Program-made: the position numbers and the translations under genes | In this document: positions 53,486 to 62,877 of the stretch, piece after piece | Position numbering within the stretch: the first letter of the stretch is position 1 | Layout: the number at the start of each line of letters is the position of its first letter | Assembly: GCA_031430595.1 (NCBI GenBank) | Contig: JANPBU010000021.1 | Coordinates: forward strand, 9,061 to 73,060 | Reading direction: 5' to 3' | DNA from: JANNBN01 sp031430595 | GTDB lineage: Bacteria; Actinomycetota; Acidimicrobiia; Acidimicrobiales; JANYDT01 | DNA length: 64,000 nt | The notes under the pieces: model-generated | Databases searched by the model: none | What the model was told of the DNA's origin: nothing | What the model saw: only the letters and a program-made list of their open reading frames with translations

Positions 53486-54919
53486 ATGAATCAGAACGTA
53501 AATCTTTTGCCTGACCACCGGTTTGTGCCATCTGAGTGGCCCTACTTTCATTACGTTGATCGAAGTCTGGTGGAACGCGAAGGCGGCTTCGAGGCAACGC
53601 TCCGTTACGCAATCAGTCGTTCGGGCTCGCTGGACTCGGCCACTACCTACTCAGCCACTACTTACTTTGTCGAACGGTTTGTGTTTCCGGTCGCGCCGTC
53701 GAACGTCACGAACGAGACTAAGTCTCGTCGTCTGGAAGTGGTTGATCGGCTACTCGATCACCTGTGGCTAGTGGCCGGATTGAGCTACTACAAGACGTCC
53801 GCAGCAACGACTATTCGAATAGAGGGGGTAGCGGTCGGCGACCGCGACCTTGAACTGCATCGATTGCTGCTTATGCGGGGCCTTGGCGAGTTTTGTTTTG
53901 TCAACCAACTTTCACCAGAGCTTCGCCCGGAATATGTGGTGAGCGGCGCAACTGAGCGGCCACCCATTGTTGGCTTGCAACTTGCTGCCGGGCCGATGTG
54001 TCCAGTTGGTGGGGGGAAAGACTCGTGCGTTTCCATCGAGGCGTTACGGGCGGCTGCGTTGTCGCCAACGTTAGTTACTGTGCGTCGTTTCCCGATTATC
54101 CAACACGTGATTAACGACGCTGAGTTGCCTGATGTCGCGGTCGAGCGCCACCTTGATTCAAACATTGGGGCGATGAATGCCGCCGGGGCGTTAAACGGCC
54201 ATGTGCCCGCAACCGCAATCGTGTCGTTCGCAGTGATGATTGCTGCCGTTTTGAATGGTCACGACGCAGTGGTGATGTCGAATGAGCGGTCCGCTTCGGA
54301 AGGCAATGTCGAATACCGGGGCGTTTCGATCAACCATCAGTGGGCAAAAAGTGATGAGGCCGAGGCCGCGATCGTTTCGGCCCTGGCCCGAATCACCCCT
54401 GAAGTCAGATGGTTTTCGTTGTTGCGGCCACTGTCTGAGTTAGAGATCGCCCGTCGGTTCGCAGCAACGTGTGAGCGCTATTTCGGGTCGTTTTCAAGTT
54501 GCAATCGAACGCAATACATCGATGCTGCACGACGAAGCACACGGTGGTGCGGTGAGTGCCCGAAGTGTCAGTTTGTGTACTTAGCACTTTCAACATCGCT
54601 GTCTCGTGAACAGGTCGAAACAATTTGGGAGGCCGAACTTTTCTCTACGTCACCAATCGACGGTTTTCGTGCACTGCTTGGTTTGGCCGAATGGAAGCCG
54701 TTCGAATGTGTCGGTGAACACCTTGAGTGTCGCGTCGCACTCGCTCTGGTTTCGGCTCGGGCCGATTGGACCGATCATCCCGTGTTGGCTGCGCTCGCCG
54801 AAGAGGTGCGAAGTGTTGGTGGGTGGCCAACTCAAGATGACGTTGCCGCCTGTTTCTCGTTAGCTGACGCACCATTCGTACCTAACGACTATGCCGGGGT
54901 CATTCATGCTGCTACGTGA
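53486..54919 (+). CDS. murL: UDP-MurNAc-L-Ala-L-Glu epimerase
   Basis: 477 aa. MurL, described in Xanthomonas, epimerises the terminal L-Glu of UDP-MurNAc-L-Ala-L-Glu to D-Glu at the cost of ATP (to AMP and PPi). Seen: PVGGGKDSCVS (175-180 GGGKDS, a PP-loop-like ATP site) and WCGECPKCQFVYLAL (354-361). The adjacent murD2 overlaps by 14 bp, the same gene pairing as in Xanthomonas, which supports the call strongly. With MurD2 it replaces MurI and classical MurD. Whether murI also exists in this genome cannot be seen. Confidence 0.87.
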   Translation: MNQNVNLLPDHRFVPSEWPYFHYVDRSLVEREGGFEATLRYAISRSGSLDSATTYSATTYFVERFVFPVAPSNVTNETKSRRLEVVDRLLDHLWLVAGLSYYKTSAATTIRIEGVAVGDRDLELHRLLLMRGLGEFCFVNQLSPELRPEYVVSGATERPPIVGLQLAAGPMCPVGGGKDSCVSIEALRAAALSPTLVTVRRFPIIQHVINDAELPDVAVERHLDSNIGAMNAAGALNGHVPATAIVSFAVMIAAVLNGHDAVVMSNERSASEGNVEYRGVSINHQWAKSDEAEAAIVSALARITPEVRWFSLLRPLSELEIARRFAATCERYFGSFSSCNRTQYIDAARRSTRWCGECPKCQFVYLALSTSLSREQVETIWEAELFSTSPIDGFRALLGLAEWKPFECVGEHLECRVALALVSARADWTDHPVLAALAEEVRSVGGWPTQDDVAACFSLADAPFVPNDYAGVIHAAT

Positions 54920-56339
54920 TCTCAACGAGCGCCACGTAGTTATTTGGGGTGCTGGCACCGAAGGCCGAGCTGCAGCAAAACTTGTAATGACCCATACGAT
55001 TGCCTCATCGGTAGTGATCATTGTTGATTCACTCAGACCAGATGACCCTGCCAGTATCGACGGGGTCGAGGTGATCGAATGTTCAAGCGCAAGGGGCGTT
55101 GCTGCCCTTGCTGCTGTCGATGTCGTGATTAAGTCTCCAGGTGTCTCGCCCCATCACAGTGGATTGTTGAACACCCGAATATTGCATCCATCGTTACCGG
55201 TGACCGGCGGAACCGATCTGTGGTTTTCAGAGGCTGCAGCTGCACCGAGTCGACCACTTACTCGAACGATTGCGGTCACGGGCAGTAAAGGCAAAAGCAC
55301 CACGTCGTCACTGATTGCCCATTTACTTGGTGTGCTGGTGAGCGATGTGGTGCTGGCCGGAAATGTTGGACGTGCGCCGCTTGACGTGCTCGCAGCTGGC
55401 CTTGCAGACGGCGACGCATTTCCGGTTGAGCGGTGGCATGTGCTTGAACTTTCAAGTTTTCAAACTGCAGAAGTTCATCACAGCCCGACGGTCGCAGTGT
55501 TGACAGCTCTTTTCCCAGAACATCTTGATTGGCATCTAAGCGTCGAGCGATACTACGCGGACAAGATCAACCTGTTCGAAAACGGGGCTGGTTCGATTGT
55601 GGTCAACGCCGATAACCCAACCATCGCGAAGATGGTCTCTCATTGGGGCCATCCGACAACACCGGGTTCAGTTGTTCCTTTCGGAACCGCTGACGGTCTC
55701 ATGGTCGCAGCGACGGGCGACATTGTTGATGGACGAACAGGTCAACTCGTGGTTTCGGTCGTAGATATTCCCCTTACCGGTCGACACAATGCGGTCAATG
55801 TGTGCGCAGCGTTCTCTGCAGTTCGCGCTGCAGGTTTCGACCTTGAGCTGAACCACGATAAATTACTTCGTGCGCTTACAACATTTGCCCCCCTCGAACA
55901 CCGCCTCGAACCGCTTGGCGACCTCAACGGCCGTCTTGTTATTGACGATGGGTTATCAACCGCACCTCAAGCAGCAATTGTTGCCCTCGCTGCGTTTAAC
56001 GATCGACCGATCGGAATACTTATTGGGGGCCACGATCGTGGTCTCGATTACGATGCCTTAGCTGCAGCGTTGGCTGCCAGGTCAACTTCGACGTTCGTCG
56101 CAACAGTCCCCGAATCGGGCCAACGCATTGGCAACCTCGTTCGAGAAGCATGCGCTGGTGTGCGAAATGTGGCCGTCACCGTTGAAGATTTTGCCGAATT
56201 CGATGACGCAGTCCTGCACCTCAACAACTTGGTTCCCGTTGGTGGGGTCATCTTGCTTTCTCCTGCCGCGCCTTCATTCGGTCGTTTCCGTAACTACAAA
56301 GAGCGAAGCGAGCAGTTTCGCGTGCTGCTCGGTTTTTGA
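54906..56339 (+). CDS. murD2: UDP-MurNAc-L-Ala--L-Glu ligase (MurD2 type)
   Basis: 477 aa from ATG 54906. Mur ligase fold: TGSKGKSTTSSL (P-loop; classical MurD usually reads GTNGKTT), HLDWHLSVERYYADKINLFE with the carbamylated Lys region, and LIGGHDRGLDYDAL. Next to murL it is best read as MurD2, which adds L-Glu instead of D-Glu to UDP-MurNAc-L-Ala. If murL were not its partner it would be an ordinary murD. An ABC exporter gene follows 9 bp later. Confidence 0.85.
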   Translation: MLLRDLNERHVVIWGAGTEGRAAAKLVMTHTIASSVVIIVDSLRPDDPASIDGVEVIECSSARGVAALAAVDVVIKSPGVSPHHSGLLNTRILHPSLPVTGGTDLWFSEAAAAPSRPLTRTIAVTGSKGKSTTSSLIAHLLGVLVSDVVLAGNVGRAPLDVLAAGLADGDAFPVERWHVLELSSFQTAEVHHSPTVAVLTALFPEHLDWHLSVERYYADKINLFENGAGSIVVNADNPTIAKMVSHWGHPTTPGSVVPFGTADGLMVAATGDIVDGRTGQLVVSVVDIPLTGRHNAVNVCAAFSAVRAAGFDLELNHDKLLRALTTFAPLEHRLEPLGDLNGRLVIDDGLSTAPQAAIVALAAFNDRPIGILIGGHDRGLDYDALAAALAARSTSTFVATVPESGQRIGNLVREACAGVRNVAVTVEDFAEFDDAVLHLNNLVPVGGVILLSPAAPSFGRFRNYKERSEQFRVLLGF

Positions 56340-56348
56340 GTAGGGAAG

Positions 56349-59300
56349 GTGCCGAAGCAACATTCAGGCTGGCTACGTCGGCTGACCTCCATGATGGGCC
56401 CATATCGCAGGCACGGGGTAATTGCCTTTGTTGCCGCCGCCCTCGTTGTGGTGTTTTCTCTGGCAACTCCGCTGTTAGTTCGAGGGGTGCTCGATGATCG
56501 GTCGTTTCGTAGAACCGGCGTCATCGGAATTCTTCTGTTGGGGGTTGGCCGCGGAATAACAATTTATCTTCGACGATGGCATGCTGGGCAACTTTCAGCC
56601 GGTACCGAAGCGCGCTTACGAGTAGCGATTCATGATCATCTGCAAACCCTTGACCCCGTTACCCATGATGCTTTAGCTCAAGGTCAGGTCGTGAGCCGGG
56701 CCAACGCGGATGTTAGCCAAATTGGTGGATTGCTTTCGTTTGGCCCGTTGCTTTCGTCGAACCTCGTTCAGCTGGTTCTCACGGTTCCTCTACTGCTCTC
56801 GCTTTCGTGGCGGCTTACGTTGATCGCCGCCGCGATGGTCCCTCCTCTGGTTTTGTTCGGCTTTCAGCTTCGTCGGTGGACGTTTCCGGCGAACCTAGAT
56901 GCGCTAGAGAAGGTAGGTGAGCTTTCGACTATCGCCGAGGAGTCGATCTCGGGGGTACGTGTTGTCAAGGGGTTCGGTCAAGAGCGTCACCAACTTGCTC
57001 GTTTCGAAGCCGCAGCCCGTTCGCTGTTCGCCAGTCGAGCACGATCTGCTCGAATTTCGGCGAAGTGGGCGCCGCTACTTCAAGTAGTTCCAGCACTCGC
57101 AGCAGTTGCGGCGCTTGCATTTGGCGGCAAGTGGGCGATCGAAGGTGGCATCACGAGCGGAACCGTTGTGGCGCTATTCATCTACCTCGGTCAACTTTCC
57201 GGTCCGGTTCGACTTGCAGCGGTGATTGTGTTGGCTTCGCAACAGGCCCGTGCCGGGGCCGAGCGGGTTTTCGAAGTACTCGACTACGCCCCGTCGATTG
57301 TTGATGCTGTCGATGCCGTTCCCCTGGCAACCGGACCAGGTCGAATCGAGTTGCGCGATGTTGTGGTGATGTATCCGGGTGGGCAGCAGGCGCTCAGCGG
57401 GATTAACTTGGTGGTCGAGCCAGGCGAGCGGGTTGCACTGATTGGTGCCAGCGGGTCTGGCAAATCAACGGTGGCATTAGCTATTGCGCGTTTCGTCGAT
57501 GCATCTTCTGGAACCGTCAGTATCGATGGCACCGATGTTCGTACTGTGACGCTTGAATCACTTCGGCATCGGGTCGGTGTGGTGTTCGAAGACGCCTTCT
57601 TGTTTTCGGCGACGGTCAAAGAGAACTTGGCATACGGTAGGCCCGAGGCCTCAACAAGTGAGATTGAGGCGGCCGCGATTGCTGCGCAAGCTGATGTGTT
57701 TATACGTGCACTTCCTTTTGGTTACGACACAGTCGTTGGGGAGCAGGGCCTCACGTTGGCTGGTGGGCAACGCCAACGTTTGGCATTGGCCCGTGCGCTA
57801 CTGAGTAACCCTGAAATCTTGGTGCTCGACGATGCCACTTCAGCACTCGATACTCAAACCGAACAACAATTGCACGATGCGCTCGAGCCGTTGATGATCG
57901 GACGAACGGTAGTCATTGTTGCCCATCGACGATCCTCGTTGGCGTTGGCCAGTCGAATCGTGGTGATCGAACACGGGGCCGCCATTGACACCGGAACCCA
58001 CGAGGAACTCATAGGGCGATGCCGAACATATCGTGAGCTACTTGCTATAGAGGCAGACGACGTTGGTGCTTCGCAAATTGTTGAGTTACCTGATTTCCCA
58101 AAACGTAGTGGCCGCAGGTCGTCGGTAGCTGGCGGCCCGAGTGGCCCGAGTGGCGCGAGTGGTGCCACACAACGAACGGCCCCTGCTGCATCAGGAACGG
58201 GGATGGGTAATGGAATGGGTAGTGGGTTTGCGGTTGCTACCCCTGGCGCGCTCGCCAGAATGACCGAACTAGCCCCGGCCACCGATGTACCAAACAAAAA
58301 CGCTGATGACCTACTTTTTTCGGCGATGCTGCGCCCCGAACCGTATTCAGTTCGATGGCTCATTCGCCCAGAACGCTCTGCGCTTGTGATAGCTCTTTCA
58401 CTCGTCATCCTTGACACGCTGTTGTCACTCGCTGGGCCGCTCTTCGTAAAACGTGGGATCGACAACGGTGTGATCCCAAAGTCATCGAAGGCGTTGCGCT
58501 CGGCATGGCTTGGGTATCTCGGCGTGGTCATCGCCGGGTTCTTTGTGATACGTGCACATACGGTACTGGTCGGGTTAGCTGCCGAGCGATTGCTGTACTC
58601 GTTGCGGGTGCGAGTGTTTGGGCAACTTCAGCGACTCTCTCTTGACTTCTATGAACGCGAGTTGACCGGTCGACTTCTCACCCGTATCACCAGCGATGTT
58701 GATGCGTTGGCTACCTTCCTCCAACAGGGTTTGCTCAGTATTGTTGTTAACGGTCTTACTATTATTGGCGTTGCCATTGTGTTGATGCGACAAGACCTGT
58801 TTCTTGGGCTGTTGTCGTTGGTTGGCATGCCATTGCTGTTGGCCGCAACCATGTGGTTTCGCCGTAACTCGCAATCTGCTTATGCGTTGAGTCGTGAGCG
58901 ACTTGCGACCATGAATGCTCGGCTCGCCGAGTCGTTCAGCGGGGTCAGGGTTGTTCAAGCTAGCGGTCGCCAATCGCAAAACGAAAACGATTTCGCCGCA
59001 CTGGTCGACGCACACCGGGTGGCGCGTCTGATGGGCCAACGGCTCGGCTCGATCTACTTTCCCATTATTGAATTCGTTGGTGTTGCAACAACGGCGTTGG
59101 TGCTTTGGGTCGGAACCGGTCGTGCCGATGATGGTCTGATCACCACTGGCGTGCTGTCGGCGTTTGCGCTGTATCTCAACCAACTGTTCTCGCCGATTCA
59201 GCAGCTTTCGAACGTGTTTGATACCTGGCAGCAGGCTGCGGCAGCAAACCACAAGATTGCCGAATTACTTTCCGTTCAGACAGGTACACCCAGAACGAAC

Positions 59301-60056
59301 GAACCCGTTGCCTTGGCAACCCGCCAAGATATTCGTCGTATTGAATTCGATGATGTGAGCTTTACCTATGCAGCATCTGTCGACGAGGCATTATCTCGGG
59401 TTTCGGTAACGATTCATCCCGGTGAGACGGTCGCCGTAGTCGGTGAAACTGGTGCAGGAAAGTCGACACTTCTGAAACTCATCGCGCGTTACTACGACCC
59501 AACGTCGGGCTCGGTTTCGGCTGGAGGATGTGATCTGCGAACATATGATCTTGACCAGTACCGTTCAGTTCTTGGGGTGGTTCCACAAGAGCCGGTTTTG
59601 TTTTCGGGAACCATCGCCGAAAACATTGCGTTTGGTCGGCCGAGTTCATCGCGCGCGCAGGTAGAAGCAGCAGCGGAGGCGATTGGTGCTGAGGCGATGA
59701 TTCGCGAGTTGCCAGATGGCTACGACACGATGGTGGCAGCTCGGGGCCGCACGCTGTCAGCCGGTCAACGTCAGTTGATTGCACTTGCACGCGCTTACCT
59801 GGTTGATCCTGCTGTGTTGTTGCTCGATGAGGCAACCGCCCAACTTGATCTCTCGACCGAGGCCCGGGTTCAACAAGCCATGGGGCTACTCAGTCAGGGC
59901 CGCACAACCGTGGTAGTTGCTCATCGCCTTGAAACTGCCCGCCGAGCCGACCGAGTTTTGGTAATGGCAGACGGTAAGATCTCGGAGCAGGGTACTCATG
60001 ATGCGTTACTCGCTCTCGACGGGACCTATGCCGAACTCTGGGCCGCCTCGCAGTGA
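56349..60056 (+). CDS. Fused asymmetric ABC exporter (two TMD-NBD units)
   Basis: 1235 aa. Each half has six membrane helices and an NBD. NBD1: Walker A GASGSGKST (about 368-376), signature LAGGQRQR, Walker B VLDDATSALD with Asp in place of the catalytic Glu. NBD2: GETGAGKST (about 1033), LSAGQRQ, LLDEATAQLD. So one ATP site (NBD1 Walker plus NBD2 LSAGQ) is degenerate and the other is consensus, as in heterodimeric exporters such as TM287/288. A Gly/Ser/Ala-rich linker (about 590-640) joins the halves. Start GTG 56349; ATG 56391 is possible. Cargo unknown; proximity to murL-murD2 hints at an envelope compound. Confidence 0.9.
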   Translation: MPKQHSGWLRRLTSMMGPYRRHGVIAFVAAALVVVFSLATPLLVRGVLDDRSFRRTGVIGILLLGVGRGITIYLRRWHAGQLSAGTEARLRVAIHDHLQTLDPVTHDALAQGQVVSRANADVSQIGGLLSFGPLLSSNLVQLVLTVPLLLSLSWRLTLIAAAMVPPLVLFGFQLRRWTFPANLDALEKVGELSTIAEESISGVRVVKGFGQERHQLARFEAAARSLFASRARSARISAKWAPLLQVVPALAAVAALAFGGKWAIEGGITSGTVVALFIYLGQLSGPVRLAAVIVLASQQARAGAERVFEVLDYAPSIVDAVDAVPLATGPGRIELRDVVVMYPGGQQALSGINLVVEPGERVALIGASGSGKSTVALAIARFVDASSGTVSIDGTDVRTVTLESLRHRVGVVFEDAFLFSATVKENLAYGRPEASTSEIEAAAIAAQADVFIRALPFGYDTVVGEQGLTLAGGQRQRLALARALLSNPEILVLDDATSALDTQTEQQLHDALEPLMIGRTVVIVAHRRSSLALASRIVVIEHGAAIDTGTHEELIGRCRTYRELLAIEADDVGASQIVELPDFPKRSGRRSSVAGGPSGPSGASGATQRTAPAASGTGMGNGMGSGFAVATPGALARMTELAPATDVPNKNADDLLFSAMLRPEPYSVRWLIRPERSALVIALSLVILDTLLSLAGPLFVKRGIDNGVIPKSSKALRSAWLGYLGVVIAGFFVIRAHTVLVGLAAERLLYSLRVRVFGQLQRLSLDFYERELTGRLLTRITSDVDALATFLQQGLLSIVVNGLTIIGVAIVLMRQDLFLGLLSLVGMPLLLAATMWFRRNSQSAYALSRERLATMNARLAESFSGVRVVQASGRQSQNENDFAALVDAHRVARLMGQRLGSIYFPIIEFVGVATTALVLWVGTGRADDGLITTGVLSAFALYLNQLFSPIQQLSNVFDTWQQAAAANHKIAELLSVQTGTPRTNEPVALATRQDIRRIEFDDVSFTYAASVDEALSRVSVTIHPGETVAVVGETGAGKSTLLKLIARYYDPTSGSVSAGGCDLRTYDLDQYRSVLGVVPQEPVLFSGTIAENIAFGRPSSSRAQVEAAAEAIGAEAMIRELPDGYDTMVAARGRTLSAGQRQLIALARAYLVDPAVLLLDEATAQLDLSTEARVQQAMGLLSQGRTTVVVAHRLETARRADRVLVMADGKISEQGTHDALLALDGTYAELWAASQ

Positions 60057-60398
60057 TGTTTTCCGGAAGGAGATCTTGTACCCAGTCCTCGAGGCAATAC
60101 CCAGCGATCGAAGTATTGCAGATCGCCGATGCGATTGGTGAGTCGCACGTCGATGTCCGTGAGCGCTTGCTGGAACTCCTCGCCCGTTGCCGTCTTCAAT
60201 TCGTTGATCCGCGACAGGGGGCACGCCGTCTTCGGCGAGCGTTCGGATCTTGATGAGCTCGGTTGCATGGTCGGCCGTGTCTCGCCTGTAGCCTGATGCG
60301 TCACGGTCGGGCTCGCGTAACAGGCCCTTCGCGTGGTATTCCCGGATCGTCCTCGTGGTGACGCCCACATGTCTGGCCAGCTAACCGATAGTGATCAC
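60026..60398 (-). pseudogene. MerR-family regulator pseudogene
   Basis: From GTG 60398 the frame gives VITIG, then TAG at 60381-60383 where MerR proteins have Glu (TIGELARHVGVTTRTIREYH). It goes on with the MerR HTH to about 60215, where a frameshift moves the remaining helix (LSRINELKTATGEEFQQALT) to another frame. One nonsense and one frameshift leave it dead. Its 3' end overlaps the ABC exporter gene. Confidence 0.85.
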
Positions 60399-60452
60399 TC
60401 CCCGATGATGCCACTTGACGTTGTCCCTGGGGCAACGTTGCAAACTGGCTTC

Positions 60453-60640
60453 ATGGGTGATTTGCACTTCGATCGACAGACGCTTCGCGATTTGGCTGAT
60501 GACGGCAACGAGGCGGCGCTCGATCGGCTGGCCGACCTCGCTGCGGCTGACGGCGACCTCGCGGAGTTGAGCGACTTGTGGACGAGGACTGCATGCATGC
60601 TGGATACCTGCTCACCCAGCGAGCAGTCGCATCTTTAATG
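60453..60640 (+). pseudogene. remnant of a small actinobacterial protein (LRDLADxGN family), frameshifted
   Basis: ATG 60453 gives MGDLHFDRQTLRDLADDGNE, then the repeat-like LADLAAADGDLAELSDL. At 60576-60578 one base seems lost; the next frame continues VDEDCMHAGYLLTQRAVASL, as in family members. I know the family only as a recurring small protein; its function is unknown to me. Confidence 0.55.
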
Positions 60641-60830
60641 CGGTCATCTGCTCGTGTCGCGCGAGCGCTACGTCTTCGGTCAGCTCGCCCCGACGGACAG
60701 CAGCCAAGAGGAGCGCCAGACCCTCCGTGCGGATAACGTTGGGAGCGACGAGCTGATGAGTGGCGTGGACCTGAACACCGTCGGCAACGAGGCGAACAAG
60801 CGTCGGCGCGTCGATGACGAAGCGAGTCAT
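60612..60830 (-). pseudogene. truncated PIN-domain toxin remnant
   Basis: From ATG 60830, FVIDAPTLVRLVADGVQVHATHQLVAPNVIRTEGLALLLA is the N-terminal half of a PIN-domain protein. The frame stops at MRLLAG with no C-terminal acidic residues. The end lies inside the convergent remnant at 60453-60640, so a recombination junction around 60610-60640 seems likely. Confidence 0.7.
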
Positions 60831-60909
60831 GCCTGTCACCTTAGGTGGCGCGCCCGCCGGGGTCGACGATGACGACTGACTCGCTCAGCGAGAAATTACT
60901 GCTGCCCTC

Positions 60910-61085
60910 TTAAGTCAGCCGCTTCTTCTGCGACAGGGGAGACCCATTGTCGAAGATTGGGGCCATGTGATCTTGGGTCCACTTCGCCCAGGCGTTCATG
61001 AACACCATGTGCTGCTCATGGGTACTGTCCTTTTGTCAGCTTCATTGGCCGCACCCTTGTAAATGGCCAAGTAGTTGCACCTAGC
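60910..61085 (-). pseudogene. YCII-related (YciI-like) protein fragment
   Basis: Minus strand: NYLAIYKGAANEADKRT in one frame, then STHEQHMVFMNAWAKWTQDH and FDNGSPLSQKKRLT in another, ending TAA at 60910-60912. Together they resemble small YCII/DGPF-type proteins. The frameshift lies at an A/G run near 61030. The rest of 61086-61314 shows nothing I can name. Confidence 0.6.
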
Positions 61086-61314
61086 TTGACAGTAGAGGCA
61101 CCAGCGCGATCGTCGTGCCGATGGGTGTCCCCCAACACCGGTTTCCGGGGCGCACACTTCGCTCGGACCGTTGGCCACTCAAGCCCCGCACACTCCCGGC
61201 GCGATGCAGCGGCGGGTCTGCGCACAACGCAGGTCTTCATACGCGCACATAACAGCCAGAGTGCACGCTGATCAGTGGCACGAAGGGTGCCCCGATCGTC
61301 GGCATTGTGACTCG

Positions 61315-62034
61315 TTAGGTTGCGTGCATGGAGCGCCAGTCAGCGAGGTCGTGACTGAGCACCACACGGTCAGGGTTGAGCGCTCGCAGTTTTGCCAATG
61401 AGTTTGTTCCCTCGTCTTGGTTCCATCCGTCATCACCGAGCGTTCCTGCCTCGAAGCTGTCTGTGTTCCACGACGCTTGGCAACACACGATCGTTCTTGT
61501 CCCGTTCCCGTCGTCGATCAGCACCGACTGATGACCTGGGGTGTGGCCAGGCGTTGAGATGATCCGTACGCCATCGACAATTTGGAGATCACCTTCGATG
61601 GAGGTGAGTTCGATGCCGACGGGAAACGCCCATTCTGGGACTGTGTAGTGCGGCGATTGTGCTGCTTCAATTTCGGCACGTTGCACGAAGATTTCGGAGT
61701 GACCGAAGCGGTCGTTCTGGCCGCAGTGGTCGAAGTGCAGATGTGAGGTGATCACGGTCTGTACGTCTTCGACCCGGACGCCGTGCCGGCTCAATGCGTG
61801 GTCGAGGTCGTGATGCACCGGCGAGTACAGCTTGTCGATAAAGGTGCTGTTGGTCCCAACCCCAGTGTCGATGATGATTGGCCCTCTTGGGTGCGCGATG
61901 AGATAGCTGAAGACCGGAAATGTCGGTCGCGCCCACGGAAGGTTCGGCGCTGGCGTGACATCACTCAGGTGCAGGCGATGTACGTCGATCATGAGACCCC
62001 GATCCGAATAGTCACGAACGAAAGTATGGATCAT
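61315..62034 (-). CDS. Metallo-beta-lactamase-fold hydrolase (AHL lactonase-like)
   Basis: 239 aa from ATG 62034, which has AGGA 6 nt upstream. SHLHFDHCG is the HxHxDH Zn motif, with HTPGHQS, and a late His in LSHDLADW. IIIDTGVGTN and the overall length match N-acyl-homoserine lactonase-like enzymes; quorum quenching is a guess, and other lactones or esters are equally possible. It is one of two intact units in the 60-64 kb region. Confidence 0.85.
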   Translation of the reverse strand: MIHTFVRDYSDRGLMIDVHRLHLSDVTPAPNLPWARPTFPVFSYLIAHPRGPIIIDTGVGTNSTFIDKLYSPVHHDLDHALSRHGVRVEDVQTVITSHLHFDHCGQNDRFGHSEIFVQRAEIEAAQSPHYTVPEWAFPVGIELTSIEGDLQIVDGVRIISTPGHTPGHQSVLIDDGNGTRTIVCCQASWNTDSFEAGTLGDDGWNQDEGTNSLAKLRALNPDRVVLSHDLADWRSMHAT

Positions 62035-62094
62035 CCTAAAGAATCGTGCTCGTCACCGACTTCGCGCAAACAACCTGCCCCGTAACGTCGGCTT

Positions 62095-62460
62095 GATGCC
62101 GAGGCAAGGTTCGCGGAATTCTCTGAGGAGTGGGGCGAGAAGTATCCGGCGATGATCAAATCATGGGAAACATCGTGGCCGGAATTCGTGCCGTTTCTTG
62201 AGTTTCCTAAAGAGCTTCGTCATGTTGCTTACACGACGAACGCTATTGAGTCGTTGAACGCAAGGTTCCGCCGCTCAGTGCGTCATCGTGGCCATTTCCC
62301 GACCGAGCAAGCAGCGCTCAGGGTTCTCTATTTGACAGCGACCGCTCGTCGGCATAACCGCCAAAATCTGACCGGTCAGATCAACGGCTGGAAACAGATC
62401 CTCAACACGCTGTTGTCAAGAAGGCTCACCATCCACTACGGTGACCGAATAAGCATCTAA
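62095..62460 (+). pseudogene. IS256-family transposase, C-terminal fragment
   Basis: In frame from about 62095: EARFAEFSEEWGEKYPAMIK then FPKELRHVAYTTNAIESLNA and FRRSVRHRGHFPTEQAAL, the typical end of Mutator/IS256 transposases. The DDE acidic residues of the first two blocks are missing; only the C-terminal Glu (AIESLN) is left. No terminal inverted repeats are seen nearby. Confidence 0.85.
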
Positions 62461-62648
62461 AATAAGTACACGTAACAAGCACGGAATCAGTCACTTGCAC
62501 AATCGATCTGACAGACCCGAAGCTGACCCTGCCCCTAAACGCCGGTTGTGTGTGCGGCCGGTAGCGTCAAGAGCTAACTGTCGGCCGTCGGATGCGCCAC
62601 ACGACCAAACTAGGACCGGGTGGGCGAGTCGAATCCTAGGTCATGGGC

Positions 62649-62665
62649 GGTATCGAACTGATACC
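62649..62665. promoter_or_regulatory. candidate phd-doc operator
   Basis: GGTATC-GAACT-GATACC is a perfect 6-bp inverted repeat with a 5-bp centre, 8 bp before ATG 62674. Antitoxin autoregulation of this kind is typical for phd-doc. Confidence 0.5.
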
Positions 62666-62673
62666 ATAGGGTC

Positions 62674-62877
62674 ATGGCTATGACCTTACGGCTCACGGAC
62701 ACCGAGCAGGAAGCATTGAGAGCACTAGCCGAAGCTGAAGGTATCTCCATGCAGGAGGCCGCTCGTCGAGCCGTGCGCGAGTTCGTGAGCCGAAGTGGCC
62801 ATCGAGATGGCGTCGAGCAGGCCGCGCATCTCATCATGGATACTCACAGCGACGCACTGCGTCGGCTCGGCGAGTGA
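62674..62877 (+). CDS. Antitoxin of a Doc-type module
   Basis: 67 aa from ATG 62674; ATG 62680 has a better-spaced AGGG and is a good alternative. A ribbon-helix-helix opening (MTLRLTDTEQEALRALAEAEG) is followed by a helical tail that should neutralise Doc. Its stop overlaps the doc start (GTGA). Confidence 0.8.
   Translation: MAMTLRLTDTEQEALRALAEAEGISMQEAARRAVREFVSRSGHRDGVEQAAHLIMDTHSDALRRLGE

Noticed and set aside
57854..59252. two 225-codon frames on the minus strand
   Set aside because: They lie antisense to the fused ABC exporter, which has all its motifs in the plus frame.
62095..62460. Functional IS256 element
   Set aside because: Only the C-terminal third of the transposase remains and no inverted repeats are found.
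62620..62660. tRNA-like T-arm (GTCGAATCC)
   Set aside because: No acceptor stem, anticodon arm or CCA context fits around it.
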